NCBI GenBank assembly: GCA_963976395.1
Contig: CAXBLG010000002.1
Location: 83,172-147,171 of the forward strand
DNA from: UBA11612 sp963976395
Lineage (GTDB): Bacteria > Pseudomonadota > Alphaproteobacteria > Rhodospirillales > Rhodospirillaceae
DNA length: 64,000 nucleotides
Direction: 5' to 3'
The notes beneath the pieces were generated by a model that saw only the letters and a list, made by a program, of their open reading frames with translations, was not told the DNA's origin and did no database searches. Position numbers and translations under genes: made by a program. Below are positions 8,637 through 17,421 of this stretch, one piece after another (position 1 is the stretch's first letter; every line of letters begins with the position of its first letter).

Positions 8637-9119
8637 TTACTCGTGATGATGTTCGCGCATCGGCGGGGCGGTTTTCTCGGGTTTATTTTCAACATGAACG
8701 GATACATCGACAGACCCAGCATGCTCGAACCGCAGGCTCAAGGGAAAGCTGTCACCTTCTTTCAGCGGCTCGGTCAGTCCCATCAACATGATGTGCAGAC
8801 CACCGGGAACGATCTCCACCGACTGGCCGGGCAGAATTTCCACACCGTCCTTCACCGGGCGCATACGCATGACATCGCCCTCCATCAGCGTCGCATGCAA
8901 TTCCACGCGACCAGCCACATCGCCACTGACATCAATAAGCCGGTCTGTTTCCGCGCCGTTATTTGTGACGGTTAAGTAGGCAACACCATTTGGGCTCGCG
9001 CCCAATGAAGGCCGTGCCCAGGGATGTTCGACCACAAGATCGCCCAATTTAAAATCATGCGCCCATGATGGCGCACATCCCATAAGCACAATCGCCGCCG
9101 CCAAAAATATCCGTTTCAT
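8637..9119 (-). CDS. PCu(A)C-family periplasmic copper chaperone
   Basis: 160 residues with a cleavable signal peptide (MKRIFLAAAIVLMGCAPSWA). The copper-binding set H-x(n)-M-x(n)-H-x-M is present as HATLMEGDVMRM followed by GLHIML. PCu(A)C proteins carry Cu(I) in the periplasm and help assemble the CuA site of cytochrome c oxidase. A histidine-rich C-terminus (REHHHE) may add metal affinity. The ATG at 9119 is chosen because AAGGA sits 7 bases before it and the signal peptide begins there; longer in-frame starts would bury the signal peptide. No Sco or oxidase gene is adjacent. Confidence 0.93.
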   Translation of the reverse strand: MKRIFLAAAIVLMGCAPSWAHDFKLGDLVVEHPWARPSLGASPNGVAYLTVTNNGAETDRLIDVSGDVAGRVELHATLMEGDVMRMRPVKDGVEILPGQSVEIVPGGLHIMLMGLTEPLKEGDSFPLSLRFEHAGSVDVSVHVENKPEKTAPPMREHHHE

Positions 9120-9211
9120 ATTTAAGTCCTTATCAAACCCGTCGCGCACGCAGTATTTCATCTCGGCAGCCAAAACGCGACTGATTCTAAAGCCAAAATC
9201 GCGGGTTTTCA

Positions 9212-9949
9212 CTATGTGCGCGGCGATACTGCAACATAGATAGTGGAAGCCGACTCTTCTCCGGTCATCGGATTGCGGAAACTCACCACGTGCGCTTTGG
9301 ACTCCATAAATGCCGCTGCAAGATCGCCGAGGAATTGATCTGTGGGCGGATCATTTGACCACAACGCAAATACGCCGTTGGGCCGAATGAATGTCGCAAG
9401 ACGCTGCAACCCGGCCGGTGTGTAAAAGACGGCATTACCCCGGTCGAGCAGATTGTCCGGCGAATGGTCAATGTCCAGCAGGACGGCGTCAAACAGCCGC
9501 TCCGGTGACTCCGGATCGAAACCCGTCCCCGACGAACTGGCCATTGCAAAAAAGTTGCCGTGAACAAACCGGCACCTGGAATCCGACGTAAGCTTTTCGC
9601 CCAAGGGCACCAGCCCCTTTTGATGCCATTCGATGACCGGCGCCAAGGCATCGACAATCACGACAGAGCCAACACCTGGAAAACATAGTGCGGCATAAGC
9701 TGTATATCCGAGCCCCAGCCCGCCGACGACAACGTCGGCCGGTGTGACGTCCTGCGCCGCTAAAGCCGATAGCCCATGATTCGCCAAGGCAACCTCGCCT
9801 TCGGTGAACAAACTCGACATCAAAAACTCATCGCCGAGCTTAACTTCAAAGACATCAGCATCTGTAACGGCGGGAATTCTGCGGCGGCGGAGAGAAATAT
9901 CGCCGATCTCGCTGGGACGGTGGTCTAGCTCTTCGAAGTTTTTGCCCAA
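9212..9949 (-). CDS. Spermidine-synthase-like methyltransferase-fold protein
   Basis: 245 residues with a Rossmann core like spermidine synthases and related class I methyltransferases: VVVGGLGLGYTAYAAL for nucleotide binding, then VVIVDALAPVIEWH and VLLDIDHSPD. Many bacterial proteins annotated this way lack proven aminopropyltransferase activity, and the chain is shorter than true SpeE (about 285 residues), so the reaction is uncertain. It begins a minus-strand run leading into the copper chaperone, GST and Nudix genes, 92 bases before the next start. Confidence 0.72.
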   Translation of the reverse strand: MGKNFEELDHRPSEIGDISLRRRRIPAVTDADVFEVKLGDEFLMSSLFTEGEVALANHGLSALAAQDVTPADVVVGGLGLGYTAYAALCFPGVGSVVIVDALAPVIEWHQKGLVPLGEKLTSDSRCRFVHGNFFAMASSSGTGFDPESPERLFDAVLLDIDHSPDNLLDRGNAVFYTPAGLQRLATFIRPNGVFALWSNDPPTDQFLGDLAAAFMESKAHVVSFRNPMTGEESASTIYVAVSPRT

Positions 9950-9995
9950 ACCACGGCCTCCGGCATTCTGACGTTATCAATCAATAACATACAGG

Positions 9996-10364
9996 TTAAT
10001 TGGAACAGTTTCGCGCCATCACCTCAATGAGGCCTGATGCCGCTCCATATTGCATCTGCGCTTCATGTTCAGAGAAATAAGCATCGAGAGCAACACGATA
10101 CTCGTCGTTCCCCCACGCACTAAGACAGGTGAAATTTCTCTTCATAAGTGACCCAAAGGCCGAGGGCATCTGCTCGCTCCTCTCCACTCCAAGAACCTTC
10201 TCCCAACCGTCCAGCACGCCAGCTACGAATGCTAGCCTTAACGGCGTTGGCAGTTTGGAATATTCATCGCCGGTTACAGCCGCATTGGCCGAAGTCACGA
10301 TGCAGACCGACATAACCGCCGTTGCCCAAAGAAGTCCGGTGACGCCCGCTTTCAACCTTTGCAA
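9996..10364 (-). CDS. Exported protein of unknown function
   Basis: About 122 residues from a TTG at 10364. The first 28 residues form a plausible signal peptide (basic start QRLKAG, hydrophobic core, cleavage after TSANA). The mature part has a helical look and two cysteines (NFTCLSAWG and ARNCSN) that could pair. The start overlaps the end of the gene at 10352-10636 by 13 bases, with GGAAGG 11 bases upstream, which suggests translational coupling; a TTG at 10355 is also possible. The frame stays open upstream to an ATG at 10466, but that start would hide the signal peptide. I recognise no family. Confidence 0.55.
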   Translation of the reverse strand: MQRLKAGVTGLLWATAVMSVCIVTSANAAVTGDEYSKLPTPLRLAFVAGVLDGWEKVLGVERSEQMPSAFGSLMKRNFTCLSAWGNDEYRVALDAYFSEHEAQMQYGAASGLIEVMARNCSN

Positions 10365-10636
10365 AGTTTCAACATTCCTTCCAAAGCTGAGCGCCGGACG
10401 ACGCACTGATTCTCGTCCAGCCCAGGCCATAAATCGGGTTGAAACAAAATGCGGCGAATAGCCCATCGGACATTTTCGCGCTTGAAAGGATCACCCGCCG
10501 CCTGCGCTTCCGATTCCGCATCCGTCCATTTTTGAACGATTGAAGACTGCAGGTCGGCGAAGTCGCCATTCTGATTAAAATGTTCATCTGCAAGACCAAG
10601 CACGGTCTCGACAAACTCATTATCACGCTTTTTCAT
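10352..10636 (-). CDS. Small protein of unknown function
   Basis: 94 residues, mostly charged and helical, without signal peptide or membrane segment. AAGGTG just before the ATG at 10636 supports the start. It ends inside the start of the exported protein gene, so the pair is probably one transcription unit. I recognise no family. Predicted cytoplasmic because no export signal is visible. Confidence 0.6.
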   Translation of the reverse strand: MKKRDNEFVETVLGLADEHFNQNGDFADLQSSIVQKWTDAESEAQAAGDPFKRENVRWAIRRILFQPDLWPGLDENQCVVRRSALEGMLKLCKG

Positions 10637-10730
10637 CGCACCTTATTTCCTTGGTGCCGCGCGATGCCGGCAACTAATTTGATTGAGTACAACAACCAGC
10701 TTGTTTTCTGCGAATGATATCTAGAGCCGG

Positions 10731-10922
10731 TTAGGATCTCGCCGGCTTATAAGACACACCTGCGCGCCATGCCGATGAATGCTTACACCGCGGGCATATG
10801 CGCTCTCCCGCCCACTGGCTGTTGAAAGCCTCTTCGCAACTCAGACAACGGCGTGCTTTAATGTCGGCCTTATCTTCGTAGAGGGCGTTCGCATCGCATG
10901 AGGGGGTTTCCGTCGTGCGCAT
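10731..10922 (-). CDS. Small zinc-ribbon protein
   Basis: 63 residues with two C-x2-C pairs (RRCLSC and RICPRC) spaced like a rubredoxin-type zinc ribbon, which should bind one zinc. TTAAGGAG lies 6 bases before the ATG, a strong ribosome site for so small a gene. Such proteins often bind nucleic acid or another protein; nothing here shows which. Confidence 0.72.
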   Translation of the reverse strand: MRTTETPSCDANALYEDKADIKARRCLSCEEAFNSQWAGERICPRCKHSSAWRAGVSYKPARS

Positions 10923-11281
10923 TAGGACTCCTTAAAAGGCGCGCCATTCACCAAAGTTGAAAAACCAAAGAAAATGAAAGGCCGCCGTATTGCGGCGCTA
11001 GAAATGAGGTTCGGCCCGTTGCCACACCCCATGCGTAAAACGCGGGTGCGCCGCCGATCATGTCTGTATAGCGCGGCACACTACGCTTAAGCGCCCGGTA
11101 AAGCCAGCCTCACCGGAACCTAATGAATTTGCTAAGTAAATCAGAAATGAGGACTCGGGCTTGCCGACCAGCCCTTTATGATTCGTCAAAACCCCGCCGG
11201 TCACATGCCATCTAATTGACTGGACTTAGCTTATAAACACGCGCGTAGTAACCTCGTCGTCATCCATTTTAGGAGCCACCT
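10923..11281. other. Intergenic stretch without a recognised gene
   Basis: 359 bases between a minus-strand and a plus-strand small gene. It must hold both promoters. A short GC-rich inverted repeat (GGCCGCCG and GCGGCGCT around 10980-11000) is the only structure I see. Small frames on the minus strand (about 13 and 37 codons) lack ribosome sites. TTGACT at 11216 and TATAAA at 11232 are only 10 bases apart, so they do not form a standard promoter together. Confidence 0.5.
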
Positions 11282-11422
11282 ATGGCCAAGGGTCAGCAGA
11301 AGAAAACACGCGAAGATAAGAAGCCTAAAAAGGCTAAGTCCGGCGACGGCGCGCCGAAATCTGCATATGCGCAGAGCATGTCCGGCAAAAGCACAGCGAC
11401 GGCATTCCCAACTAAAAAGTAA
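11282..11422 (+). CDS. Small lysine-rich protein
   Basis: 46 residues, strongly basic (MAKGQQKKTREDKKPKKAKS at the start), with a short Ser/Ala/Gly-rich tail ending in PTKK. AGGAG lies 6 bases before the ATG, and the frame closes with TAA 75 bases before the convergent tRNA gene's 3' end. No signal or membrane segment. Its charge would suit RNA, ribosome or DNA association, but that is inference only. Reality is supported by the ribosome site and the consistent composition, not by a recognised family. Confidence 0.6.
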   Translation: MAKGQQKKTREDKKPKKAKSGDGAPKSAYAQSMSGKSTATAFPTKK

Positions 11423-11497
11423 GCAAAGACTATCCGGAGAGCACGCACACGCGCCGGCGTGTGCGGTATGCTGTGCCGTCTTTCTCATATTTAAGAA

Positions 11498-11573
<76 letters not shown>

Positions 11574-11718
11574 CTGTGGGCGGCAACAGTCCGGCCAACC
11601 CAGGAAGGCCGTTCTTATAGAGCCTATGGCCGCCGGGGGCAAGTCGGCGAGCACGTTGGAAACAAAGGGAAAATCAGGATGAATCACCGCGCGGACGCGC
11701 CGCGACGGGGAAACCCGT

Positions 11719-12879
11719 TCAATCGCCGAAGCCGCCGCGCACGCCCATCTGCACATCACGATGCACATAGATGTTCATGAGCAGCCCCATGGAGAACATG
11801 AGGGTCAGCAGCGATGTTCCGCCGTATGAAATAAGCGGCAGCGTTACACCCACAACCGGAATCAGCCCCATCACCATGGCGATGTTGATGAAAAAATATA
11901 GAAAGAAGCTGGTGGTCAGGCCAATGGCGACAAGCCGCCCAAACTGATGGCGGCACCGAAAGGCGATGGCGTACCCATAAACAAGAATCACCACATACAA
12001 TGCCAGCAAGACGAGGCCGCCGATCATGCCGAGTTCCTCGGCCAGCATTGTGAAAATAAAATCGGTTTGACGCTCGGGCAAAAAGCTTAAGTGACTTTGA
12101 GTTCCGGCCATAAAGCCTTTCCCAAAAAGCCCGCCAGACCCCAAGGCGATTTTAGACTGAAGGATATGGTATCCGGTTCCGAGCGGGTCTTGCTCGGGGT
12201 TGAGGAAGGTCAAAACTCGGTTTTTCTGATAATCGCGCAGCATACTCCATACGATGGGGATGGAGCCGAGCCCAATCACACCCACCACGGCGAATTTCCA
12301 TATGCGCACACCCGCCATAAACAGCAGTGCCGCCGAACTCATAAGAATAACGAGAGCTGTTCCGAGATCGGGCTGCAGGTAAACCAGAAAGGCAGGACTT
12401 ATAATCAACAGGAGCGGCGCCACCAGCGTTGTCGGCTGGCCGATCTCCTCCATTCCAAATCCATGAAAATAACGCGCCAAGGCCAACAGCAGGGCGGGCT
12501 TCATCAATTCAGACGGTTGCAGATTGAAAAATCCGAGGTCAATCCAACGTTGCGCGCCACCGCCGACAAAGCCTTTAATCTCGACGCCAATAAGGAGGGC
12601 AAGGACAACAAAATAAAACACATAAGCGTACTTAAGCAGCAGCCGGACATCGATAACCGTCACAGCTAAAAGGATTCCAAGCCCGACGATAAATCGCACT
12701 GACTGCGAACCGGCCCATGGTTCTAAACTGCCATTCGCGGCCGAATAAAGCATGGCAAAGCCCAGAGCAAAGATGCAGCAGATCCAAAAAATCAGGGACC
12801 AGCTCATTTGCCACAACTTTTCCGTGGCGGTCATATCGCCGCGGCGCAAGCGCGCAGAGAGGAACCCTAATTCACTCAT
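11719..12879 (-). CDS. rodA: Rod-shape peptidoglycan polymerase RodA
   Basis: 386 residues of the SEDS family with about ten membrane segments. RodA polymerises Lipid II into glycan strands and works with PBP2 inside the elongasome. SEDS signatures include YLQPDLGTALVILMSS, where the aspartate is the catalytic one, LEFNPEQDPLGTGYHIL-like text (LNPEQDPLGTGYHI) and VGVTLPLISYGGTSLL near the end. The ATG at 12879 overlaps the end of mrdA by 8 bases. The frame is open further upstream inside mrdA, but that part is the shadow of mrdA. Last gene of the mreB-mreC-mreD-mrdA-rodA unit. Confidence 0.95.
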   Translation of the reverse strand: MSELGFLSARLRRGDMTATEKLWQMSWSLIFWICCIFALGFAMLYSAANGSLEPWAGSQSVRFIVGLGILLAVTVIDVRLLLKYAYVFYFVVLALLIGVEIKGFVGGGAQRWIDLGFFNLQPSELMKPALLLALARYFHGFGMEEIGQPTTLVAPLLLIISPAFLVYLQPDLGTALVILMSSAALLFMAGVRIWKFAVVGVIGLGSIPIVWSMLRDYQKNRVLTFLNPEQDPLGTGYHILQSKIALGSGGLFGKGFMAGTQSHLSFLPERQTDFIFTMLAEELGMIGGLVLLALYVVILVYGYAIAFRCRHQFGRLVAIGLTTSFFLYFFINIAMVMGLIPVVGVTLPLISYGGTSLLTLMFSMGLLMNIYVHRDVQMGVRGGFGD

Positions 12880-14811
12880 GCGCCGGCCTCTCACGAGAAG
12901 AGTCTGCCGCTGAAGCGACTTGATTTTCATCCAAGCGCGGACGGCGCGATGGATCAAGCCGCAGAGTTTCCTCCATGATATCGCGCGCAATCGGCGCCGC
13001 GATTGTGCCGCCGCCGCCCAACGCATGTTGCACGACGACCGCAATGGCGTAGCGCGGCTGATGCGACGGTGCATACGCCACAAACAATGCGTTGTCGCGA
13101 AGATGCCAGGGCCGATCTTCGGGTTTTCTTTCGCCCGCTTCCCGCTCGGCCGCACTAATGCGGTACACCTGCGTGGTTCCGGTCTTTCCGCTGAGGGTCC
13201 AGTCTTTCATCTCCGGATCCTTAAGGCGGAGCTTGCCAAAGGACGCAGCGGTCGTTGCCCCCGGGGGCCCATTTACCACGTCGAACATCCCCTGCTTCAC
13301 GCAACCAGATGCACCCAATGATCGTCACCCTCTTCAAGCGCTTGCTCGACCTCGCCTCCACCTTCAACACTCACCCCTGCCGCCTGCAATGTGGGTCGCA
13401 CCAGTCTTGGTTTGACAGCTAGCCCGCCATTGGCGATTCGAGCCGTCAGGGTCGCCAACTGAATCGGCGTGACAAGCACGTCACCCTGACCGATGCCCAC
13501 ATTTAAGTTGTCTCCCGGAACCCAGGGCTCGCCGCGGGCTGCCATTTTCCAGGCCTCGGTGGGAATAAGACCGCGCTGTTCACCAGGCAACCCAATTCCG
13601 GACGGCGCGCCCAATCCCAACCGCTTGGCCATCGCGGCAATCTTATCGACGCCCAACCGGCGCGCGACCTCGTAAAAGTAAACATCACACGATACGGAAA
13701 TTGCCCGCACCATATTCACGCTGCCATGCACCTTGTGACAGCGTTTTACATAACGACCGAGATTATAACGCCCATTACAATGAACCGTTTGGTCCGGCGC
13801 AATAACCCCATGTTCCAGCGCCGCAAGCGCCACCACCGTTTTGAAGGTTGAGCCCGGCGAGAACTGTCCGGCAATCGTTTTGTTAATCAGCGGTTTGTGG
13901 TCGTTCGTAGAAAGCGCTTTCCACTCCTCCGTCGTCAGCCCGCGGGCGAACGCGTTTGCATCAAAGCTTGGGTTGGACACCATGGCCAGCAAGTCGCCGG
14001 TATGGATGTCCATCAGCACAACCGCGGCACTTTCGATATCGAGCCTCTTTGCCGCAAAGTGTTGCAAGCGTTCGTCTATCGTGAGAACGACGTCCGCGCC
14101 GGGATTGCCCTCTTTGCGTTCCAACTCGCGGATAACGCGGCCGTAGGCATTCACTTCTACCTGACTAGTTCCACCGGTGCCGCGCAGGGAAGTATCATAG
14201 ACCTTTTCAATGCCGTCCTTACCGATCCGAAATCCCGGCAGTTGCAATAGCGGGTCGCCGGTCAAGTCGCTCTCATCAACCGCAGCGACATATCCGAGAA
14301 GTTGCGCGGCGCCCTCGCCCTGCGGATAAAACCGTGTTTGCGCTTCGTCGATCTTGACTCCGGGAAGGTCTGGCGCATTCACTTGAATGCGGGTCATCTC
14401 ATCCCAGGTCAGATTTTCTTTAACCGTGATCGGCACAAATCCACGTTTGCGGCCAACTTCTTTTTTGATGCGCTCGCGATCATGTTCAGAGATTTCAACA
14501 AGCTGACCAAGATCGTCCAACGTTTCGTCAAGTTTGCGTATCTGTTCGGGAACAACCAAGGCCCTGAATTGCTGCTTGTTGATTGCGAGCGGCCTGCCGA
14601 AGCGATCAACAATGCGGCCACGCGGCGGCGGGATGAGTTGGATATTGATCCGGTTGTCTTCCGCCAGCATGCGATAACGGTCGGCCTGAACAACTTGCAA
14701 ATAATACATGCGGCCGACAAGAGTCGCGACAAGAGCGGCCTGGGCGCTGCCGAGAATAGCGGCGCGCCGATTGAACATTTTTGTCCAATCGCTATCGCGT
14801 GTGATGATCAT
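12872..14811 (-). pseudogene. mrdA: Penicillin-binding protein 2 (MrdA), split by an apparent one-base frameshift
   Basis: PBP2 is the transpeptidase that crosslinks new wall for elongation. The first frame (14811 to 13297) encodes 504 residues: a membrane anchor, the dimerisation domain (PPPRGRIVDRFGRPLA) and the catalytic start with active serine S321 in STFK. It then stops after EEGDDHWVHLVA. The second frame (from about 13318 to 12872) continues the same protein with GMFDVVNG, the essential SGKTGTTQV and a normal C-terminus. A -1 shift within 13297-13327 restores a chain of about 645 residues, the family length. Without it the product lacks the KTG motif and cannot work. mreBCD and rodA are intact around it, so a sequencing or assembly error is the likeliest cause. 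I see no slippery heptamer there. Confidence 0.85.
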
Positions 14812-14824
14812 GACAGAGCACTCA

Positions 14825-15343
14825 TCATATATCCGCCAGCAGCTTCATTTGGGTTTTCGCCAGCAGCCAAGCGACCAGCGGGTAAATAGCAACGCTGATT
14901 AAGTATGCCGTCAGCAAGCTTCCAATCGGCGTAAACCCACTGGACGCGACAAGGCCGACACACAGCCAGCGAATGAGTGCCGCGCCAAGCGCTATCACCG
15001 CAAAAGCCATCCAGGTCACAACAAACGGTTTCGAATAAAAGAACTTTTGCTGATGAACTACGAACCGCTGACAAAGCAGCAGGACGAGAGCTCCAGACCC
15101 AAGCGGCGTTCCCATCAGCAAATCTTCAAGAACGCCGATCCCGAATATCGCTCCATACCCCAGCAAATCGGCCCGATAAATCGACCAAAAATAGACACTC
15201 ACCAACGTCAGCATCGGTGTCACGTCGGAGAGACCGGGCACATAAGTCGGCGTCAAAGCAAACAACATCAAGATCAGCGTCAACCCGAACGGAACCGCCC
15301 GGCGCGCAGCTCCATCCATATACTGAAGAGACGTGAGTTGCAT
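14825..15343 (-). CDS. mreD: Rod-shape protein MreD
   Basis: 172 residues with about five or six membrane segments and few polar loops, typical of MreD in size and pattern (GIGVLEDLLMGTPLGSGAL is the most conserved part). MreD is an inner-membrane member of the elongasome and works with MreC to link MreB filaments to PBP2 and RodA. It lies 14 bases after mreC and 13 bases before mrdA. The call rests as much on position as on sequence, since MreD diverges fast. Confidence 0.92.
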   Translation of the reverse strand: MQLTSLQYMDGAARRAVPFGLTLILMLFALTPTYVPGLSDVTPMLTLVSVYFWSIYRADLLGYGAIFGIGVLEDLLMGTPLGSGALVLLLCQRFVVHQQKFFYSKPFVVTWMAFAVIALGAALIRWLCVGLVASSGFTPIGSLLTAYLISVAIYPLVAWLLAKTQMKLLADI

Positions 15344-15357
15344 GATCAGTTGCCCAA

Positions 15358-16215
15358 TTACCCTTCCGGAGCTGAAGACTCGAGAATGCCGGAAAGGCCG
15401 TAATCTACAACACGAACATGTTGGAGTTTGTCGCGCGCAGCGTAGGGCTCGACTTCCACAATGCCGTCTTCGGCACTCACCACCTGCCCGACCGGCAGTC
15501 CCGGCGGAAAGGCCTTGGCATCGCCGGAGGTCACCACCTTATCGCCCGGGACAGCCGCCCCAGTTCCCAGAAAAAGGAGGTGCGGGCGGCCACTATTATC
15601 GCCTGCCAAAATAGCGCGTTGACCTGAATCGCCCACCAGCACAGGGATGCGAGAATTAATATCGGAAATCAACAAAACCCGAGAAGAACTGTCGCCCGCC
15701 AGCATCACACGGCCGACAAGACCGTTGCCGGTTATAACGACTTGGCCTTTTCGCACACCGTCGGACCGCCCCGCCATGACAATGACTGATTGAGCAAACG
15801 CCCCGCCAGCATCAGCCACAACGCGTCCCGTTACGAAAGATGCTGTGGGCTCAGGCGTAACTGCGAGAAGTGAACGCAGAGATTTGTTTTCAGTTTCGAG
15901 TTTCTGGGCCACGGATTGCCATTGCAACAAACGCGCATTGGCTTCACGCAACTCCGCGTTCTCATCGCGTATGCCCGCGAGCTCGCGGACATTGCTAACA
16001 ACATTCGAAACCGCGCTGGCGGGTTCGGACATGAACCTGAGAATAGGAGCAACTGTATCGGTCACCGCCACACGTGCCCGCTCCACAAGCACCGTATCGG
16101 CCTTACCGATCAGCATGAGCGCGAAGGTCAACCCAACAAGCGACAAAAACGCAAATCGCTGCAAAAGCGATTTGAGTGTCCCGAAACGGGAAATTTGCCC
16201 CGTTGGTTGCCGCAC
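15358..16215 (-). CDS. mreC: Rod-shape protein MreC
   Basis: 285 residues: a short cytoplasmic start, one membrane segment (FLSLVGLTFALMLI), a coiled coil around residues 65-100 (RDENAELREANARLLQWQ), then the paired beta-barrel periplasmic domain with GNGLVGRVMLAGDSSSRVLL and GDKVVTSGDAKAFPPGLPVG. MreC activates PBP2 in the periplasm. It ends in a short acidic tail (ESSAPEG) and sits between mreB and mreD with gaps of 27 and 14 bases. Confidence 0.95.
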   Translation of the reverse strand: MRQPTGQISRFGTLKSLLQRFAFLSLVGLTFALMLIGKADTVLVERARVAVTDTVAPILRFMSEPASAVSNVVSNVRELAGIRDENAELREANARLLQWQSVAQKLETENKSLRSLLAVTPEPTASFVTGRVVADAGGAFAQSVIVMAGRSDGVRKGQVVITGNGLVGRVMLAGDSSSRVLLISDINSRIPVLVGDSGQRAILAGDNSGRPHLLFLGTGAAVPGDKVVTSGDAKAFPPGLPVGQVVSAEDGIVEVEPYAARDKLQHVRVVDYGLSGILESSAPEG

Positions 16216-16242
16216 GATAGCCCTCCGTTTTTAGCGCACGCG

Positions 16243-17283
16243 CTAGTACATCTGCGTTAGCACGTTCTTGAGCGTCTTCATCTCTTCCAGCGCCTTGCCG
16301 GTTCCCATGACCACACACGTCAAGGGGTCGTCGGCAATGGACACAGGCAGACCGGTCGCATGACGCAGCACGAAATCTAGATTGTGCAGCATCGCGCCGC
16401 CGCCGGTTAGTACAATGCCTTTATCAACAATATCTGCGGCAAGTTCAGGTGCTGTATGTTCCAACGCAACTTTCACGGCATCAATAATCGCGGTAACTGG
16501 CTCTGCCAGACTTTCCGCTATTTGGCGCTGGCTGATCACGATTTCCTTGGGCACGCCGTTCATCAGGTCGCGCCCCTTAATCTCCATGGTCTCGCCATCG
16601 CCGGTTTCGGGCGGACATGCGCATCCAATTTCTTTTTTGATGCGTTCGGCCGAACTCTCACCCACGAGAAGATTATGGTGACGTCGGATGTAATTGATGA
16701 TGGCTTCGTCCATCATATCTCCGCCGACACGCACCGAGCGAGCATACACAATACCGCCAAGGGATAGGACAGCCACCTCGGTTGTACCGCCGCCGATATC
16801 CACGACCATGCTGCCTGTCGGCTCGGTGACCGGTAGACCGGCGCCGATGGCCGCCGCCATAGGCTCTTCGATCAAATAGACCTTGCGCGCGCCCGCTGCT
16901 TCAGCCGATTCCTGAATTGCACGGCGTTCCACCGCCGTTGAACCTGACGGCACACACACGATCACCAATGGGCTCGCGAAACTACGCCTGTTATGAACCT
17001 TGCGGATGAAATGCTTGATCATTTCTTCCGACACTTCAAAGTCGGCAATAACGCCGTCCCTGAGCGGTCGGATGGCCTGAATATTGCCTGGCGTACGACC
17101 AAGCATAAGCTTGGCTTCATTCCCGACAGCCAAAACCTGCTTGCGGCCCTTGACTTCGGCCAAAGCAACCACTGAGGGCTCGTTAAGCACGATACCGCGA
17201 CCTTTCACGTAGACCAGCGTATTCGCCGTCCCGAGATCAATGGCCATGTCGGCCGATAACCACCCCGTCAATCTGGAGAACAT
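16243..17283 (-). CDS. mreB: Rod-shape actin homologue MreB
   Basis: 346 residues with the actin-fold ATP site: phosphate loop 1 AIDLGTANTLVYVKGRG, phosphate loop 2 VVDIGGGTTEVAVLSLGG and the adenosine motif IVLTGGGAMLHNLD. MreB polymerises beneath the inner membrane and guides lateral wall growth. It is the first gene of the mre-mrdA-rodA unit. Length and motifs are standard, so the start at 17283 (MFSRLTGWLS, an amphipathic membrane-binding helix) is secure. Confidence 0.97.
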   Translation of the reverse strand: MFSRLTGWLSADMAIDLGTANTLVYVKGRGIVLNEPSVVALAEVKGRKQVLAVGNEAKLMLGRTPGNIQAIRPLRDGVIADFEVSEEMIKHFIRKVHNRRSFASPLVIVCVPSGSTAVERRAIQESAEAAGARKVYLIEEPMAAAIGAGLPVTEPTGSMVVDIGGGTTEVAVLSLGGIVYARSVRVGGDMMDEAIINYIRRHHNLLVGESSAERIKKEIGCACPPETGDGETMEIKGRDLMNGVPKEIVISQRQIAESLAEPVTAIIDAVKVALEHTAPELAADIVDKGIVLTGGGAMLHNLDFVLRHATGLPVSIADDPLTCVVMGTGKALEEMKTLKNVLTQMY

Positions 17284-17375
17284 GCTGACTTATTCACCCC
17301 CGAATGAGATTTTAAAAAACATAGCGTCCTAACTTTCATGCTTGCCATCGCAAGCCAATATTCGCTTTTAATATC

Positions 17376-17417
17376 TTGCCTCGGTCCGACCATCTATAAA
17401 AGGCCGGACCGAGGCAA
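17376..17417 (-). terminator. Strong hairpin between leuA and mreB
   Basis: TTGCCTCGGTCCGACC at 17376-17391 pairs with GGCCGGACCGAGGCAA at 17402-17417 (one mismatch, loop of 10). It starts 5 bases after the leuA stop codon on the minus strand, where a leuA terminator is expected. The T run (TTTTC) follows on the plus strand, not the minus strand, so leftward termination may be incomplete or the hairpin may serve RNA processing or protection. Confidence 0.6.
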
Positions 17418-17421
17418 TTTT

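Noticed and set aside
11216..11237. TTGACT and TATAAA as a promoter before the small basic protein gene
   Set aside because: The spacer is only 10 bases, too short for a standard promoter.
11719..13155. Long frame suggesting a 478-residue RodA with an N-terminal extension
   Set aside because: The extra 92 residues lie inside mrdA in another frame and do not resemble SEDS proteins. The ATG at 12879 gives a normal RodA.
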